Below, one piece after another: positions 8,300-17,870 of a stretch of DNA of 64,000 nucleotides (positions are counted from its first letter, which is position 1; the number at the start of each line of letters is the position of its first letter). A program made the translations under genes and the position numbers. Below the pieces are notes generated by a model that saw only the letters and a program-made list of their open reading frames with translations, ran no database searches and was not told the DNA's origin. Location: the NCBI RefSeq assembly GCF_004001325.1, contig NZ_AP018722.1, positions 1,178,001-1,242,000 of the forward strand, given 5' to 3'. This DNA is from Thiomicrorhabdus aquaedulcis (GTDB lineage: Bacteria; Pseudomonadota; Gammaproteobacteria; Thiomicrospirales; Thiomicrospiraceae).

Positions 8300-9118
8300 T
8301 TATAAAATCGTTGGACCTAAAAATAATGTAACCCAGCCACCCAATGCTAAAAAAGGACCAAATGCCATGGGTGTGTCCATGTTACGTTGTTTTAAGGCTA
8401 TGCCGACCATGCCTAATGCGATGCTGGCTAAGGCTGCAATCAGTATAATTTGCGCAATCGCAGCAATACCAAACCAGGCGCCAAGTGCGGCTAATAGCTT
8501 AAAGTCTCCGTATCCCATGCCTTCTTTGCCGGTAAAAAATTTAAAACTGTGAAACACCATCCAAAGTAAAGCATACCCCAATACAGCCCCCCAAATAGCC
8601 TCTGTTGGCGAGGTAAAAACACTTTGAGTGTTAATAATGAGCCCCAGCCAAAGCAGTGGTAGGCTTAAATTGTCTAAAATTAAATGGTGTTCAAAATCAA
8701 TTACACAAATCGTAATTAAAATCCAGCTAAAGACAAGCGCGGCTAACGCTATAAACGTTGGGCCAAAATACCACACAATGTAAGCGGTGGTGATAGCGGT
8801 AGTGAGTTCAATAATAGGGTAGCGCGGTGAGATTTTAACTTTGCAATGATGGCATGTGCCGCGACTGGCTAGCCAGCTTAAAACAGGAATAAGCCGATAC
8901 CAAGGCAGGCGTGTTGAGCAGTGTGGGCATTTTGACCCACCCACGCTAATAGATTTTAGTGTTGATTCTTCATCCAATAATAGTATGCGCGGTAAGCGCC
9001 AGCTTAACATCGAAATAAAGCTGCCAATTATGAGGCCTAATAGACCGCTAAAAAAAAGAAGTTGTGGGATGCTGATGTGACTAAAGTAGCCCAAGGTATC
9101 AACAGAAAGGTTTGTCAT
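8300..9118 (-). CDS. pilD: Type IV prepilin peptidase (A24 family)
   Basis: An inner-membrane aspartic protease that cleaves and N-methylates type IV pilins and type II secretion pseudopilins. The 272-residue protein has two CxxC pairs (Cys64/67 and Cys89/92) in the cytoplasmic loop. The catalytic aspartates fall in ICVIDFEHH (Asp141) and in GMGYGDFKLL (Asp205), and about seven hydrophobic segments are present. No pilB/pilC/coaE genes are next to it, unlike many gammaproteobacteria. Its product implies pili, and possibly DNA uptake, elsewhere in the genome. Confidence 0.92.
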   Translation of the reverse strand: MTNLSVDTLGYFSHISIPQLLFFSGLLGLIIGSFISMLSWRLPRILLLDEESTLKSISVGGSKCPHCSTRLPWYRLIPVLSWLASRGTCHHCKVKISPRYPIIELTTAITTAYIVWYFGPTFIALAALVFSWILITICVIDFEHHLILDNLSLPLLWLGLIINTQSVFTSPTEAIWGAVLGYALLWMVFHSFKFFTGKEGMGYGDFKLLAALGAWFGIAAIAQIILIAALASIALGMVGIALKQRNMDTPMAFGPFLALGGWVTLFLGPTIL

Positions 9119-9152
9119 GAAAAAAGCCTGTATGCAAACAAAATGCGATTCT

Positions 9153-9164
9153 ACCAGGCCTGGT
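9153..9164. repeat. Iterated palindrome copy 3
   Basis: Exact ACCAGGCCTGGT between queD and pilD, 34 bp upstream of the pilD start. Confidence 0.9.
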
Positions 9165-9204
9165 CAAGCCTATAAACCAAATTTAATTTGTGCAGCAAAG
9201 AGTT

Positions 9205-9582
9205 TTACTCTGAGTAGGTCACGCAATTGCGGTCGTTTTCCCACACGGTAATGCTGTGCAGTGTCACTTCGTTGGTGGCTATGCGTGAATGAATGGTTTT
9301 ATACAGATACATAGCAATGTTTTCGGCCGTAGGGTTGATGTGCTCAAAGTGTGGGTGATCGTTTAAAAACGTGTGATCAAGCTCCTTTATAACCTCTTTT
9401 GCATGGCGTTTAATTTCTTTAAAATCAATCACCATACCAATGTTGTTGAGTTGATTTCCGGCGACATTAACTTCAATTTTCCAGTTGTGTCCATGAAGTT
9501 TTGCACAGTCGCCCGGGTAACCTCGTAAGCTGTGCGCTGAGGCAAAATCCAAAAGGGTTTTAAGTACAAACTGTTGAGCCAT
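9205..9582 (-). CDS. queD: 6-carboxy-5,6,7,8-tetrahydropterin synthase
   Basis: The second step of queuosine/7-deazaguanine synthesis, converting dihydroneopterin triphosphate to carboxytetrahydropterin. Zinc ligands are visible in ASAHSLRG and LHGHNWK, the catalytic Cys is in GYPGDCAKLHGHN, and DHTFLND and PTAENIA are typical. The start at 9582 (MAQQFVLKT) gives 125 residues and matches family N-termini; ATG at 9606 is possible. A TATAAT box lies just upstream on the minus strand near 9614-9620, which favours the shorter form. QueC is encoded about 14 kb away. Confidence 0.9.
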   Translation of the reverse strand: MAQQFVLKTLLDFASAHSLRGYPGDCAKLHGHNWKIEVNVAGNQLNNIGMVIDFKEIKRHAKEVIKELDHTFLNDHPHFEHINPTAENIAMYLYKTIHSRIATNEVTLHSITVWENDRNCVTYSE

Positions 9583-9695
9583 GATGGGTGTGTCTACGTT
9601 AACCATAAAGTCAAAATTATAACGAAAACCCAGGCCGATTGAAAGGCACGTTTTTGTTAAAATCTTTTGCTGCAACGGCTTAAAGCTTTGTTAGT

Positions 9696-10589
9696 TTAAT
9701 GTTTGCGTTGTGCAATATAGAGGGTTAATTGTTGCAAAAAAGAGCTGTCTATGGGCAGACGCTCAAGAGTTTGAAGGGCGTGAGAAATTAAGGTGTCACG
9801 ATGATTTTTGGAGGCCTCTAAGCCCATTAAGCGTGGGTAAGTCGACTTTTGTGCTCGTTCATCACTGCCTTGTGGTTTGCCCAAGGTTTGGGTATCGCCT
9901 TCTATGTCTAAAATGTCGTCATGCACTTGAAATGCCAGTCCAATTAATTCACCAAAACGTTCAATAGCCTCTGTTAATTCACTGTATTGTGGACTTTGGC
10001 ACGCTCCCATAAGCAATGCGGTTTTAAGCAATGCACCGGTTTTGAGTTGGTGCAAGGTTTGCAGTTGTGCAACAGTTAAGGTTTTGTTTTCAGATTCAAT
10101 GTCAATGACTTGGCCGCCAATCATGCCCGCTGTTCCGCTGGCTTTGCTTAATAATTGTATTAAAGTAATTTTATGGCGGTCGCTTACGTGTGTATCGTGA
10201 CTTAAAAGATAAAACGCTAAAGTTTGTTGGGCATCGCCCGCTAATATAGCCATGGCCTCATTAAAATGTATGTGGCACGTGGGCAGGCCACGGCGCAAGC
10301 TGTCGTTGTCCATAGCGGGCAAGTCATCGTGCACCAGCGAGTAGCTGTGAATTAACTCGATGGCACACGCGGCACTGTCTAGTTGTTCTAGCGGAATGTT
10401 TAAGGCCTCGCCCATGGCGTACACCAGCGCTGGGCGTAAGCGTTTACCCGGGTTGAGTGTGGCATAGTGCAACGCTAAAAACAGGGTGTTTGGCGTATCA
10501 GGCTGTTGGGTTTGTTGGAAGGTTAAATGCGTTAGCAAAGCCTTGTTTACTCGGTCTTGATACAGTTTTAAGTTGGTGTGCAAGCCCAT
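9696..10589 (-). CDS. ispA: (2E,6E)-Farnesyl diphosphate synthase
   Basis: Builds farnesyl diphosphate from isopentenyl and dimethylallyl diphosphates, feeding ubiquinone and undecaprenyl lipids. The 297-residue protein has the first aspartate-rich motif DDLPAMDND (residues 88-96) and the second DDILDIEGD in the C-terminal half, plus GKRLRP near residue 48. GGGAG sits almost against the start codon, an unusually short spacing. In many relatives it lies between xseB and dxs, but neither is present here. Geranyl or octaprenyl synthases are less likely given length and motifs. Confidence 0.9.
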   Translation of the reverse strand: MGLHTNLKLYQDRVNKALLTHLTFQQTQQPDTPNTLFLALHYATLNPGKRLRPALVYAMGEALNIPLEQLDSAACAIELIHSYSLVHDDLPAMDNDSLRRGLPTCHIHFNEAMAILAGDAQQTLAFYLLSHDTHVSDRHKITLIQLLSKASGTAGMIGGQVIDIESENKTLTVAQLQTLHQLKTGALLKTALLMGACQSPQYSELTEAIERFGELIGLAFQVHDDILDIEGDTQTLGKPQGSDERAQKSTYPRLMGLEASKNHRDTLISHALQTLERLPIDSSFLQQLTLYIAQRKH

Positions 10590-10750
10590 TCTCCCGCTGG
10601 TGTAATGTCTTTGTTATGTGTGTTGATGGTCAAGCAATTTGCAATTCAATTGAATCAGCTCTGTGTTCATTTTTAAATTATAGTGAGTACAATAAAAATT
10701 GAATAGCATTAAGGGTGTTTAAACGCAAAAATTTTTAACAGGTTGTTTAA

Positions 10751-10953
10751 GAGGTTTTTGCACGAGTGAGTGTAGGGATTAAATAGGCCTAAATTCTACC
10801 TGAATTTTTTACTCCCCATGGCTCTACAGTTGGGGGTTGCTTGTGAGTAGATTAGTTTTCACGGGGTGTCCGTCGCAAACGAAGAACGTAACGATTGGCT
10901 AAGAGTCAGGCCATTTTTCCTTATTTTTTGCGCCTCACTCGCGCAAAGGTCTC
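10751..10953. mobile_element. MITE-like element 2 (about 203 bp)
   Basis: The left end GAGGTTTTTGCACGAGTGAG (10751-10770) and right end CTCACTCGCGCAAAGGTCTC (10934-10953) are inverted repeats matching at 16 of 20 positions. TAA flanks both sides, as expected of a 3-bp TNA target duplication. There is no transposase ORF. It occupies most of the 392-bp gap between ispA and the CBS-domain gene, ending 28 bp before the latter. The rest of the gap (10590-10750) shows no recognisable feature. Confidence 0.7.
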
Positions 10954-10981
10954 TAAATGTTATCGCAGGATTGGAGTCAGT

Positions 10982-11614
10982 ATGTTTATTGTTTACAGCC
11001 CAGAAGGGCAACGCATCATAGGAGCCAGTTTGATACCGCCGTTAAAAGTGGATCCTGCCTCACGCATCAATCCAGTTGAGCAGGCTGGATTTGGAGCGGT
11101 AAACGTTGAAGAGCACGAACGCGAAAACCCCGCAAAACGAGCGCAAAGTCCATTAAATGCTTACGAGCTTATGCAAAAACAAGAACAAGGTAGGCGTTTG
11201 GTGGTTAAGGTCGCCGATATTATGTCCTATCCGGTTATTCACGTGTCGTCTGAATGGACTATTGAACAGGCCTGGTTGCTTATGCAGCAACATAAAATTA
11301 AGCATTTGCCTGTGTTAATGCACGATCGTTTAGTGGGTATTTGTTCACAAGATGATTTATTGGCGCGCATAATTTTATCCAAAAAAGGCGATATTGAAGG
11401 GGTAAAAGCCGAGCAAGTGGCCGATGTTATGCACGCCAATGTCATTACCACTGTGCCCGAGACTGATATTAGACGGGTTGCACAAGTGTTTGATGATTAT
11501 TCGATTGGCGCGTTGCTGGTGATGAGTACACAAGGTGTGATGCTGGGAATTGTGACTAAAATGGATTTAATTCATCGACTCTCACAAGAGCCTCCTTTGG
11601 AGCTTTATGTTTAA
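10982..11614 (+). CDS. CBS-domain pair protein
   Basis: A 210-residue soluble protein with an uncharacterised N-terminal segment (about 1-75) followed by two CBS domains. The first contains VADIMSYPVIHVSSEWT and KHLPVLMHDRLVGICSQDDLL, the second VADVMHANVITTVPETD and GALLVMSTQGVMLGIVTKMDL. Tandem CBS pairs bind adenine nucleotides; the target here is unknown. The start at 10982 is chosen because a GGAG lies upstream and protein-like sequence begins there. An open frame runs a further 29 codons upstream, but that stretch lies within the MITE-like element. It may signal energy state, which is only a family-based guess. Confidence 0.8.
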   Translation: MFIVYSPEGQRIIGASLIPPLKVDPASRINPVEQAGFGAVNVEEHERENPAKRAQSPLNAYELMQKQEQGRRLVVKVADIMSYPVIHVSSEWTIEQAWLLMQQHKIKHLPVLMHDRLVGICSQDDLLARIILSKKGDIEGVKAEQVADVMHANVITTVPETDIRRVAQVFDDYSIGALLVMSTQGVMLGIVTKMDLIHRLSQEPPLELYV

Positions 11615-11670
11615 ACGTCTGTCTCTCTTTAGAGTCGATGGGTTAATCGTTAAAACGAACCACTTTACTT

Positions 11671-11699
11671 TTCAAAAGCCGTTGGCTTTCATTTATAAT
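11671..11699 (+). promoter_or_regulatory. Sigma-70-like promoter of the DUF502 gene
   Basis: TTCAAA (11671-11676), 17 bp, then perfect TATAAT (11694-11699), 39 bp before the GTG start. Confidence 0.55.
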
Positions 11700-11738
11700 A
11701 CGCGACTTAATAGGTTTTGCTAACAGGGTTGTGTTTGA

Positions 11739-12455
11739 GTGGTGTATTTTAAGCGTTATTTAATTGCCGGCGTATTGGTGTGGTTGCCTTTAGGCGTAAC
11801 CATCGCCGTGCTGATGTTTTTGGTTAATTTGTTTGATCAAAGTCTACTGCTTATTCCTGAAGCCTACCGACCCAGTGAACTGTTGGGTATGGACATTCCC
11901 GGTTTTGGAATCTTGCTTTCTGTGAGCATTATTTTTGTAACCGGCATGCTGGTGGCTAATTTTTTGGGTTCACGCTTAATTGCTTTGTGGGAAAAGTTGT
12001 TATCTCGAATCCCGCTGGTTCGCTCAATTTATACTGCGGTTAAGCAGATATCAGAAGCGGTGTTTGGCGCTGGCGAGCAAACTTTTCAAAAGGTCTATTT
12101 AATTCAGTATCCTCGCCAAGGGTTATGGACGTTGGCGTTTCAAACTAGCTCAAAACAGGGCGAGGCACAAATTAAAACAGGCATGGTTAATGTGGTTAAT
12201 TTGTTTGTACCCACTACACCCAACCCAACTTCTGGATTCTTTTTAATGGCCTCTAAAACTGAAATCATCGAACTTGATTTGAACGTGGATGATGCCTTAA
12301 AAATGGTTATTTCTGGAGGCGTGGTAGTTCCTGCCTGGGTCAATAAAATTAATATAGACACCGAGTTGCCGCCCAATAAAGAGGTATTGTCGGTTCAGAG
12401 TTTAGAGCATCCCATTGTGTTGGATGTAGGCACCTCGGCGGTGTCCGAGAAATAG
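11739..12455 (+). CDS. DUF502 family inner-membrane protein
   Basis: A 238-residue membrane protein with two N-terminal transmembrane segments (about residues 7-28 and 55-80), the second followed by RIPLVRSIYTAVKQ, and the late motif FVPTTPNPTSGFFLM, all typical of DUF502. Its function is unknown; family members are widespread in bacteria and chloroplasts and are often next to aspS in gammaproteobacteria, as here. Translation starts at GTG; codon 2 is also GTG, so the start may be 11742. Confidence 0.8.
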   Translation: MVYFKRYLIAGVLVWLPLGVTIAVLMFLVNLFDQSLLLIPEAYRPSELLGMDIPGFGILLSVSIIFVTGMLVANFLGSRLIALWEKLLSRIPLVRSIYTAVKQISEAVFGAGEQTFQKVYLIQYPRQGLWTLAFQTSSKQGEAQIKTGMVNVVNLFVPTTPNPTSGFFLMASKTEIIELDLNVDDALKMVISGGVVVPAWVNKINIDTELPPNKEVLSVQSLEHPIVLDVGTSAVSEK

Positions 12456-12562
12456 CCATGTTGATTGGCTTTATTCTGTTTTATAAAATAAATAACTTGC
12501 AGCATAAAGCTGCGGGATCGTTTTAAATTTGATAAGCACGTAAGTGAAAGGTAATAAAGATT

Positions 12563-14350
12563 ATGCGCACGCATTATTGTGGACAAGTTACAGAATCCTT
12601 AATTGAACAAACGGTTACAGTGGCCGGTTGGATTCATCGTCGTCGAGATCACGGCGGAGTTATTTTTATTGACCTACGTGATCGAGAAGGACTTGTGCAA
12701 ATTGTGGTTAATCCGGATACCGTTGATACCTTTGCAAAAGCAGAGCGTTTGCGCTCAGAGTGCGTCTTAAAAATTACTGGTTTAGTCATTGCTCGCAGCG
12801 CAGGCACGGTTAACCCCAATATGACCACCGGTCAAATTGAAATTGTGGCCACCGATCTTGAAATTTTAAGCATGGCTGAGCCGATTCCATTTCAGTTGGA
12901 CGAAAAAAACGTCAGCGAAGAAGTCCGTTTAAAATACCGTTATTTGGATTTACGTCGTCAAGAGATGCAAGACATTATGATGTTGCGCTACAAAGTAACG
13001 CGCGCCATGCGACGTTATTTAGACGATAAAAACTTTATGGACATTGAAACACCCATATTAACCAAATCAACCCCCGAAGGCGCGCGCGACTATTTGGTGC
13101 CCAGTCGTACCCATCAAAACAAGTTTTTTGCGTTGCCGCAATCGCCGCAACTGTTTAAGCAGTTGTTGATGATGTCAGGCTTTGACCGTTACTATCAAAT
13201 TACCCGCTGTTTCCGTGACGAAGATTTGCGCGCCGATCGTCAACCCGAATTTACGCAGTTGGATATTGAAACCTCGTTTATGGAAGAAGACGCGGTAATG
13301 GACTTAATGGAAGGGCTGTTTAAAACCTTGTTTAGAGAGTGTATTGGGGTTGATTTTGATTACCCATTTGAGCGCATGCCGTATTCAGAAGCCATACAAA
13401 AATACGGTATTGACCGTCCCGATTTGCGTTTTGATATGCAGTTGGTGGATGTAGCCGATTTATTACAAGATATTGATTTTAAAGTGTTTGCCGCACCCGC
13501 TAAAGACCCTAAAGGTCGGGTTGCAGCGTTGCGCGTGCCCGGTGCGGGCGCAATGTCGCGCAAAGAGATTGACGATTACACCAAGTTTGTGGGCATTTAC
13601 GGTGCTAAGGGCTTGGCCTATATTAAGGTCAATGATTTGGCGGCCGGCATTGACGGTTTGCAGTCGCCGATTGTTAAGTTTTTTCCAGATCAAGTCATTG
13701 AAATTATGCAACGTGTTGGCGCGGTCGATGGCGATATTGTGTTTTTTGGTGCCGACAAAGCCAAAGTGGTCAACGAAGCTTTAGGGGCGTTGCGCGTTAA
13801 AATTGGCGAAGATTTAAAATTACACAATGGTCCATGGCGTCCATTGTGGGTAGTGGACTTTCCTATGTTTGAAGCCGATGACAAAACCGCCCGTGTGGCT
13901 GCGGTGCACCATCCGTTTACCCAGCCTAAAGCGACCACTGAAGAGATTTTAAACCACCCTGAGCCGTCACAACTGTTGTCAAAAGCGTACGACTTGGTGC
14001 TAAACGGTATTGAATTGGGCGGCGGTTCGGTGCGTATTCACGATACCCACATGCAAGCGGCTATTTTTAAAATATTGGGTATTTCTGACGAAGACGCGCA
14101 AGAGAAATTTGGCTTTTTATTGGACGCTTTAAAATACGGTTGCCCACCGCACGCTGGGATGGCATTTGGTCTAGATCGTTTAATTATGTTGATGGCTGGT
14201 CGTGAATCGATTCGCGACGTTATTGCGTTTCCAAAAACACAATCGGCGGCGTGTTTATTAACCGAGGCACCAGGCCTGGTTGATAATGCTCAGTTGCTTG
14301 AGTTGGGTTTAAAGTTTAGAAAGCCAGCTGTTGAGAGCGTGCAAGGTTAA
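12563..14350 (+). CDS. aspS: Aspartyl-tRNA synthetase
   Basis: A class II synthetase of 595 residues charging tRNA-Asp. The N-terminal OB-fold anticodon-binding domain is visible ([23 protein letters not shown]). Motif 2 is [18 protein letters not shown] and motif 3 is [13 protein letters not shown] near the C-terminus. The bacterial insertion (GAD) domain lies between motifs 2 and 3. It precedes nadA closely (4 bp from stop to nadA start), suggesting co-transcription. Whether it is discriminating or also charges tRNA-Asn cannot be judged here. The palindrome at 14269 encodes APGLVD. Confidence 0.96.
   Translation: MRTHYCGQVTESLIEQTVTVAGWIHRRRDHGGVIFIDLRDREGLVQIVVNPDTVDTFAKAERLRSECVLKITGLVIARSAGTVNPNMTTGQIEIVATDLEILSMAEPIPFQLDEKNVSEEVRLKYRYLDLRRQEMQDIMMLRYKVTRAMRRYLDDKNFMDIETPILTKSTPEGARDYLVPSRTHQNKFFALPQSPQLFKQLLMMSGFDRYYQITRCFRDEDLRADRQPEFTQLDIETSFMEEDAVMDLMEGLFKTLFRECIGVDFDYPFERMPYSEAIQKYGIDRPDLRFDMQLVDVADLLQDIDFKVFAAPAKDPKGRVAALRVPGAGAMSRKEIDDYTKFVGIYGAKGLAYIKVNDLAAGIDGLQSPIVKFFPDQVIEIMQRVGAVDGDIVFFGADKAKVVNEALGALRVKIGEDLKLHNGPWRPLWVVDFPMFEADDKTARVAAVHHPFTQPKATTEEILNHPEPSQLLSKAYDLVLNGIELGGGSVRIHDTHMQAAIFKILGISDEDAQEKFGFLLDALKYGCPPHAGMAFGLDRLIMLMAGRESIRDVIAFPKTQSAACLLTEAPGLVDNAQLLELGLKFRKPAVESVQG
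14269..14280. repeat. Iterated palindrome copy 4 (inside aspS)
   Basis: Exact ACCAGGCCTGGT in the aspS coding sequence, read as PGLV. Confidence 0.9.
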
Positions 14351-14354
14351 AAAC

Positions 14355-15437
14355 ATGGTAAAGACAGTGCAGCAAGTCTATGAAATACCTATGCAATTAG
14401 AGGCACGTATTCAAAGTTTGGCGACCATGGCGACACCCCAGCCGTTGTTGACGGTCACTGAGAAAACCGTTTTAAAAGATAAGATTAAAGCGTTGCTTAA
14501 ACAGCGTAATGCCCAAATAGTGGCGCATTATTATGTGGATGCGCAACTGCAAGCCTTAGCTGAAGAAACCGGTGGTGTAGTGGCCGATTCATTAGAGATG
14601 GCCAATTTTGGTGCGCAGTCTTCAGCTGACACGCTGGTGGTGTGCGGGGTGCGTTTTATGGGTGAAACCGCCAAAATGCTCAGCCCACAAAAAACCGTGT
14701 TAATGCCCGATTTACAGGCTAATTGTTCGCTTGATTTAGGCTGTCCGGCCAAAGAGTTTGGTGAGTTTTGTGCGCAATATCCCGACCACACGGTTGTGGT
14801 GTATGCCAACACCAGTGCTGAGGTTAAGGCGATTGCTGATTGGGTGGTTACTTCTGGTAATGCCTTGCAAATTGTCAAGCATTTGGCTGAGCAAGGTCAA
14901 AAAATTATTTGGGCACCCGATCGCCATTTAGGACGATGGATTGAGCAAGAAACCGGCATAGAGATGATTCGCTGGCAAGGTCACTGCATTGTGCACGAGG
15001 AGTTTAAAGCTTACGAGCTTGAGCTGCTTAAGGCGCAACACCCTACCGCAAAGGTATTGGTACACCCCGAATCGCCAGCCGATGTGGTGGCGCTGGCGGA
15101 TGTGGTGGGTTCGACCAAAGTCTTGTTAAATGCGGTAACCAATCTTCCCGATGACACCTTTATTGTGGCCACCGACTACGGTATTTTTTACAAAATGCAG
15201 CAAGCCGCTCCGCATAAAAAGTTGTTGGTCGCACCGACGGGAAGCCAAAGCAATGCCTGCCACAGTTGCGCACATTGTCCGTGGATGGCCATGAACAGCC
15301 TGGTTAATTTAGCCAGTTGTTTAGAACAGCAAACCGGTGAAATTTTAATCGAAGAGTCGGTTCGGCTTAAAGCGTTGCAGTCGGTTAATAAAATGCTCGA
15401 ATTTTCTCGTCAAACGGGTTTAATCAAAGCCAATTGA
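14355..15437 (+). CDS. nadA: Quinolinate synthase A
   Basis: A 4Fe-4S enzyme that makes quinolinate from iminoaspartate and dihydroxyacetone phosphate in NAD synthesis. The 360-residue protein has [20 protein letters not shown] near its start. The three cluster cysteines fall in [19 protein letters not shown] and [15 protein letters not shown]. The start at 14355 is chosen over an in-frame ATG at 14331 because AAGG is 8 nt upstream and the shorter form avoids overlapping aspS. No nadB or nadC is adjacent. Confidence 0.95.
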   Translation: MVKTVQQVYEIPMQLEARIQSLATMATPQPLLTVTEKTVLKDKIKALLKQRNAQIVAHYYVDAQLQALAEETGGVVADSLEMANFGAQSSADTLVVCGVRFMGETAKMLSPQKTVLMPDLQANCSLDLGCPAKEFGEFCAQYPDHTVVVYANTSAEVKAIADWVVTSGNALQIVKHLAEQGQKIIWAPDRHLGRWIEQETGIEMIRWQGHCIVHEEFKAYELELLKAQHPTAKVLVHPESPADVVALADVVGSTKVLLNAVTNLPDDTFIVATDYGIFYKMQQAAPHKKLLVAPTGSQSNACHSCAHCPWMAMNSLVNLASCLEQQTGEILIEESVRLKALQSVNKMLEFSRQTGLIKAN

Positions 15438-15451
15438 TTTGGTTTTAATAC

Positions 15452-15475
15452 AAACTGACCAGGCCTGGTCAGTTT
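15452..15475. repeat. Iterated palindrome copy 5, extended to 24 bp
   Basis: The 12-bp core at 15458-15469 is extended by GACC/GGTC, then CT/AG, then AAA/TTT into a perfect 24-bp palindrome between nadA and ruvC. As RNA it can form a long hairpin 13 bp before the ruvC start, so it may act as a terminator or attenuator. Confidence 0.9.
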
Positions 15476-15488
15476 AAATGGAGTGTTT

Positions 15489-16007
15489 TTGGCCAATTTA
15501 AAACGCATACTCGGCATTGACCCGGGTTCTCGTAAAACCGGTTTTGGCTTAATTGAATCGGGTCGTTACCATGCCAGCTATTTGGTCAGTGGGGTAATCC
15601 GAGTTGAGAAATATTCAGGTGCTGATCGACTTAAATACATTTTTGAATCTATGTGTCAAATCTTAGAGCAATATCAACCCGATGTTATGGCGGTTGAAAA
15701 AGTCTTTGTCTATAAAAATCCGCAATCGGCCATCACCTTGGGTCAAGCACGCGGAGTCATTTTGTGCGCTGCAGCACTGCGCAATATCCCTATAATGGAA
15801 TACACGCCAACCCAAATAAAAAGTACCATTGTGGGTAAAGGCCACGCCAATAAATCTCAGGTGCAATATATGGTGCAAACCATTCTTAAACTGACAGATA
15901 CACCGCAAGAAGACGCCGCCGACGCATTAGCGTGCGCGTTATGCCACGACCGCTATATGTCGCTGGGGATTGATCCGCAGTTGATATCAAAAGGCACTAA
16001 ATTTTAA
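15489..16007 (+). CDS. ruvC: Holliday junction resolvase RuvC
   Basis: An endodeoxyribonuclease that cleaves Holliday junctions with RuvAB. The first catalytic Asp is in [13 protein letters not shown], with further acidic residues in [11 protein letters not shown] and [13 protein letters not shown]. The start is taken as TTG at 15489, preceded by GGAG with 5-nt spacing, rather than GTG at 15483, which would overlap the ribosome binding site. This gives 172 residues, the usual length. It heads a ruvC-ruvA-ruvB run with 10-bp and 0-bp gaps. Confidence 0.95.
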   Translation: MANLKRILGIDPGSRKTGFGLIESGRYHASYLVSGVIRVEKYSGADRLKYIFESMCQILEQYQPDVMAVEKVFVYKNPQSAITLGQARGVILCAAALRNIPIMEYTPTQIKSTIVGKGHANKSQVQYMVQTILKLTDTPQEDAADALACALCHDRYMSLGIDPQLISKGTKF

Positions 16008-16017
16008 GGAACACAGC

Positions 16018-16656
16018 ATGATTGGTTTTTTACGCGGCACCCTGGTGCACAAACAACCGCCTTTATTGGTGTTGGATGTGCACGGTGTGGGTTATGAAAT
16101 AGAAGCGCCCATGTCAACATTTTATACCTTAGAGCAGCATTCAGACGACGTCACCATCCTAACCCACATGCATGTTCGTGAAGACGCTATGTTGTTGTAT
16201 GGTTTTGCTACGGAAGCCGAGCGGATTTTGTTTAAAACTCTGTTAAAGGTTAATGGCGTGGGGGCGAAGATGGCGTTGGCCATTTTATCGTCCTTGTCTG
16301 TAAATGAGTTTTGCTCGTACGTGGACAGCGGAGATATTACCGCCTTAACCCGCGTGCCTGGTGTGGGCAAAAAAACGGCCGAACGTTTGCAAATCGAGAT
16401 GCGCGATCGGTTAAAAGTCATTGTTGGCTCAGGTCAGCTTAAGTATGAGCCGGTAGCTACTAAGCTCAATGTAAAAGGCGATTTGTTTGCCGCTATGCCG
16501 GTGTTTGGCAGCCAAACTCAGCAACTCGCTTGCGATGCCTTGATGACATTGGGCTATCGCGCGGCCGAAGCACAAAAAATGGTCGACAGTGTGTTTGACG
16601 AAACGCTCACGCTTGAGGCCATTATTAAACGCGCCTTGCAAGGGGTTAAGCTTTAA
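16018..16656 (+). CDS. ruvA: Holliday junction DNA helicase subunit RuvA
   Basis: A 212-residue junction-binding tetramer subunit. The N-terminal OB fold begins [10 protein letters not shown], and two helix-hairpin-helix motifs are visible at [18 protein letters not shown] and [20 protein letters not shown] linker and the C-terminal RuvB-contact domain ([16 protein letters not shown]) complete it. It directly abuts ruvB. Confidence 0.96.
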   Translation: MIGFLRGTLVHKQPPLLVLDVHGVGYEIEAPMSTFYTLEQHSDDVTILTHMHVREDAMLLYGFATEAERILFKTLLKVNGVGAKMALAILSSLSVNEFCSYVDSGDITALTRVPGVGKKTAERLQIEMRDRLKVIVGSGQLKYEPVATKLNVKGDLFAAMPVFGSQTQQLACDALMTLGYRAAEAQKMVDSVFDETLTLEAIIKRALQGVKL

Positions 16657-17670
16657 ATGATAGAAACCGATCGTATTATTGGCAATCAACAAACCGCAGA
16701 CGACATGTACGTCGCTCCATCAGTGCGCCCCAAACAAATTACTGAGTACATTGGCCAAACGGCCGTGCGTGAGCAATTGCAGTTGTCGATGGACGCAGCA
16801 CGCATGCGCAATGAGCAACTGGATCATGTGCTGTTATACGGTCCACCAGGCCTGGGAAAAACCACGTTAGCCAATATTATTGCCCAAGAAATGGGGGTGA
16901 CATTACGACAAACATCGGGTCCAGTGATTGAAAAACCGGGCGATTTGGCCGCGATATTAACGCGTCTAGAACCGTTTGATGTGTTGTTTGTCGATGAGAT
17001 TCACCGATTAAGCCCCATTGTTGAAGAGATTTTATATCCTGCTATGGAAGATTTTCAGATTGACATTGTGATTGGCGAAGGCCCCGCCGCGCAAAGTGTC
17101 AAAATTGATCTACCGCCGTTTACCTTGGTGGGTGCGACCACGCGTGCCGGTCTATTAACCTCACCGTTACGGGATCGCTTTGGTTTGGTACAACGGTTGG
17201 AGTTTTACAGTGACGAAGAGCTTACCCAAATTATTGCGCGGTCGGCCAATATTTTGGGTATTGCATGTGAACCTATGGGAGCGGCCGAAGTGGCCAAACG
17301 TTCGCGCGGCACTCCACGGATTGCAAACCGTCTACTGCGTCGGGTACGTGACTATGCGCAAGTGCGTGGACAAGGTGTTATTACCGCTAATATGGCTGAC
17401 TTAGCCCTAAATTTATTAGAGGTTGACCCCATGGGCTTAGATAAAATGGACAGGCGATTTTTAGAAACCTTAATTCAAAAATTTGATGGAGGGCCTGTTG
17501 GTATTGACAGCATGGCTACGGCATTAGGTGAAGAACGTGGCACCATTGAAGATGTAATTGAGCCTTTTTTAGTGCAACAAGGTTTTTTAATACGAACTCC
17601 GCGCGGCCGAATGGCGACTCGGCATGCGTATCAACACTTAGGTGAGGAGTTGCCCGCCTCAATGAAGTAA
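16657..17670 (+). CDS. ruvB: Holliday junction DNA helicase motor RuvB
   Basis: A 337-residue AAA+ ATPase driving branch migration. Walker [10 protein letters not shown] is at residues 62-70 and Walker [10 protein letters not shown] near 110, with sensor 1 at GATTRAG and a C-terminal winged helix ending in RTPRGRMAT. The DNA for Walker A includes ACCAGGCCTGGG, one base from the iterated palindrome; here the protein sequence alone explains it. A 200-bp gap with no recognised gene follows before tolQ. Confidence 0.97.
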   Translation: MIETDRIIGNQQTADDMYVAPSVRPKQITEYIGQTAVREQLQLSMDAARMRNEQLDHVLLYGPPGLGKTTLANIIAQEMGVTLRQTSGPVIEKPGDLAAILTRLEPFDVLFVDEIHRLSPIVEEILYPAMEDFQIDIVIGEGPAAQSVKIDLPPFTLVGATTRAGLLTSPLRDRFGLVQRLEFYSDEELTQIIARSANILGIACEPMGAAEVAKRSRGTPRIANRLLRRVRDYAQVRGQGVITANMADLALNLLEVDPMGLDKMDRRFLETLIQKFDGGPVGIDSMATALGEERGTIEDVIEPFLVQQGFLIRTPRGRMATRHAYQHLGEELPASMK

Positions 17671-17870
17671 CTTATTTATGTACTGCACCCTCAGAAAAGC
17701 CAATAAATAGTTTTTATAGGCTATGGCAAACGGTCATTTATTTCAGGATAATAGCAGATTTAAATCAACTACAATAATTAAGACATTTGTTTGCGCGAAC
17801 TGCTTTATCGCAACGCAGAATAAAGCAAATGTTTCTCATGGTAAACGTGCCAAAGGCTAGGAATAAAATA

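Noticed and set aside
10590-10680. xseB upstream of ispA
   Set aside because: The only small frame there encodes 18 residues with no similarity to exonuclease VII small subunit.
16845-16856. Another copy of the iterated palindrome in ruvB
   Set aside because: It has one mismatch and the DNA encodes the invariant Walker A PPGLGK, so protein constraint alone explains it.
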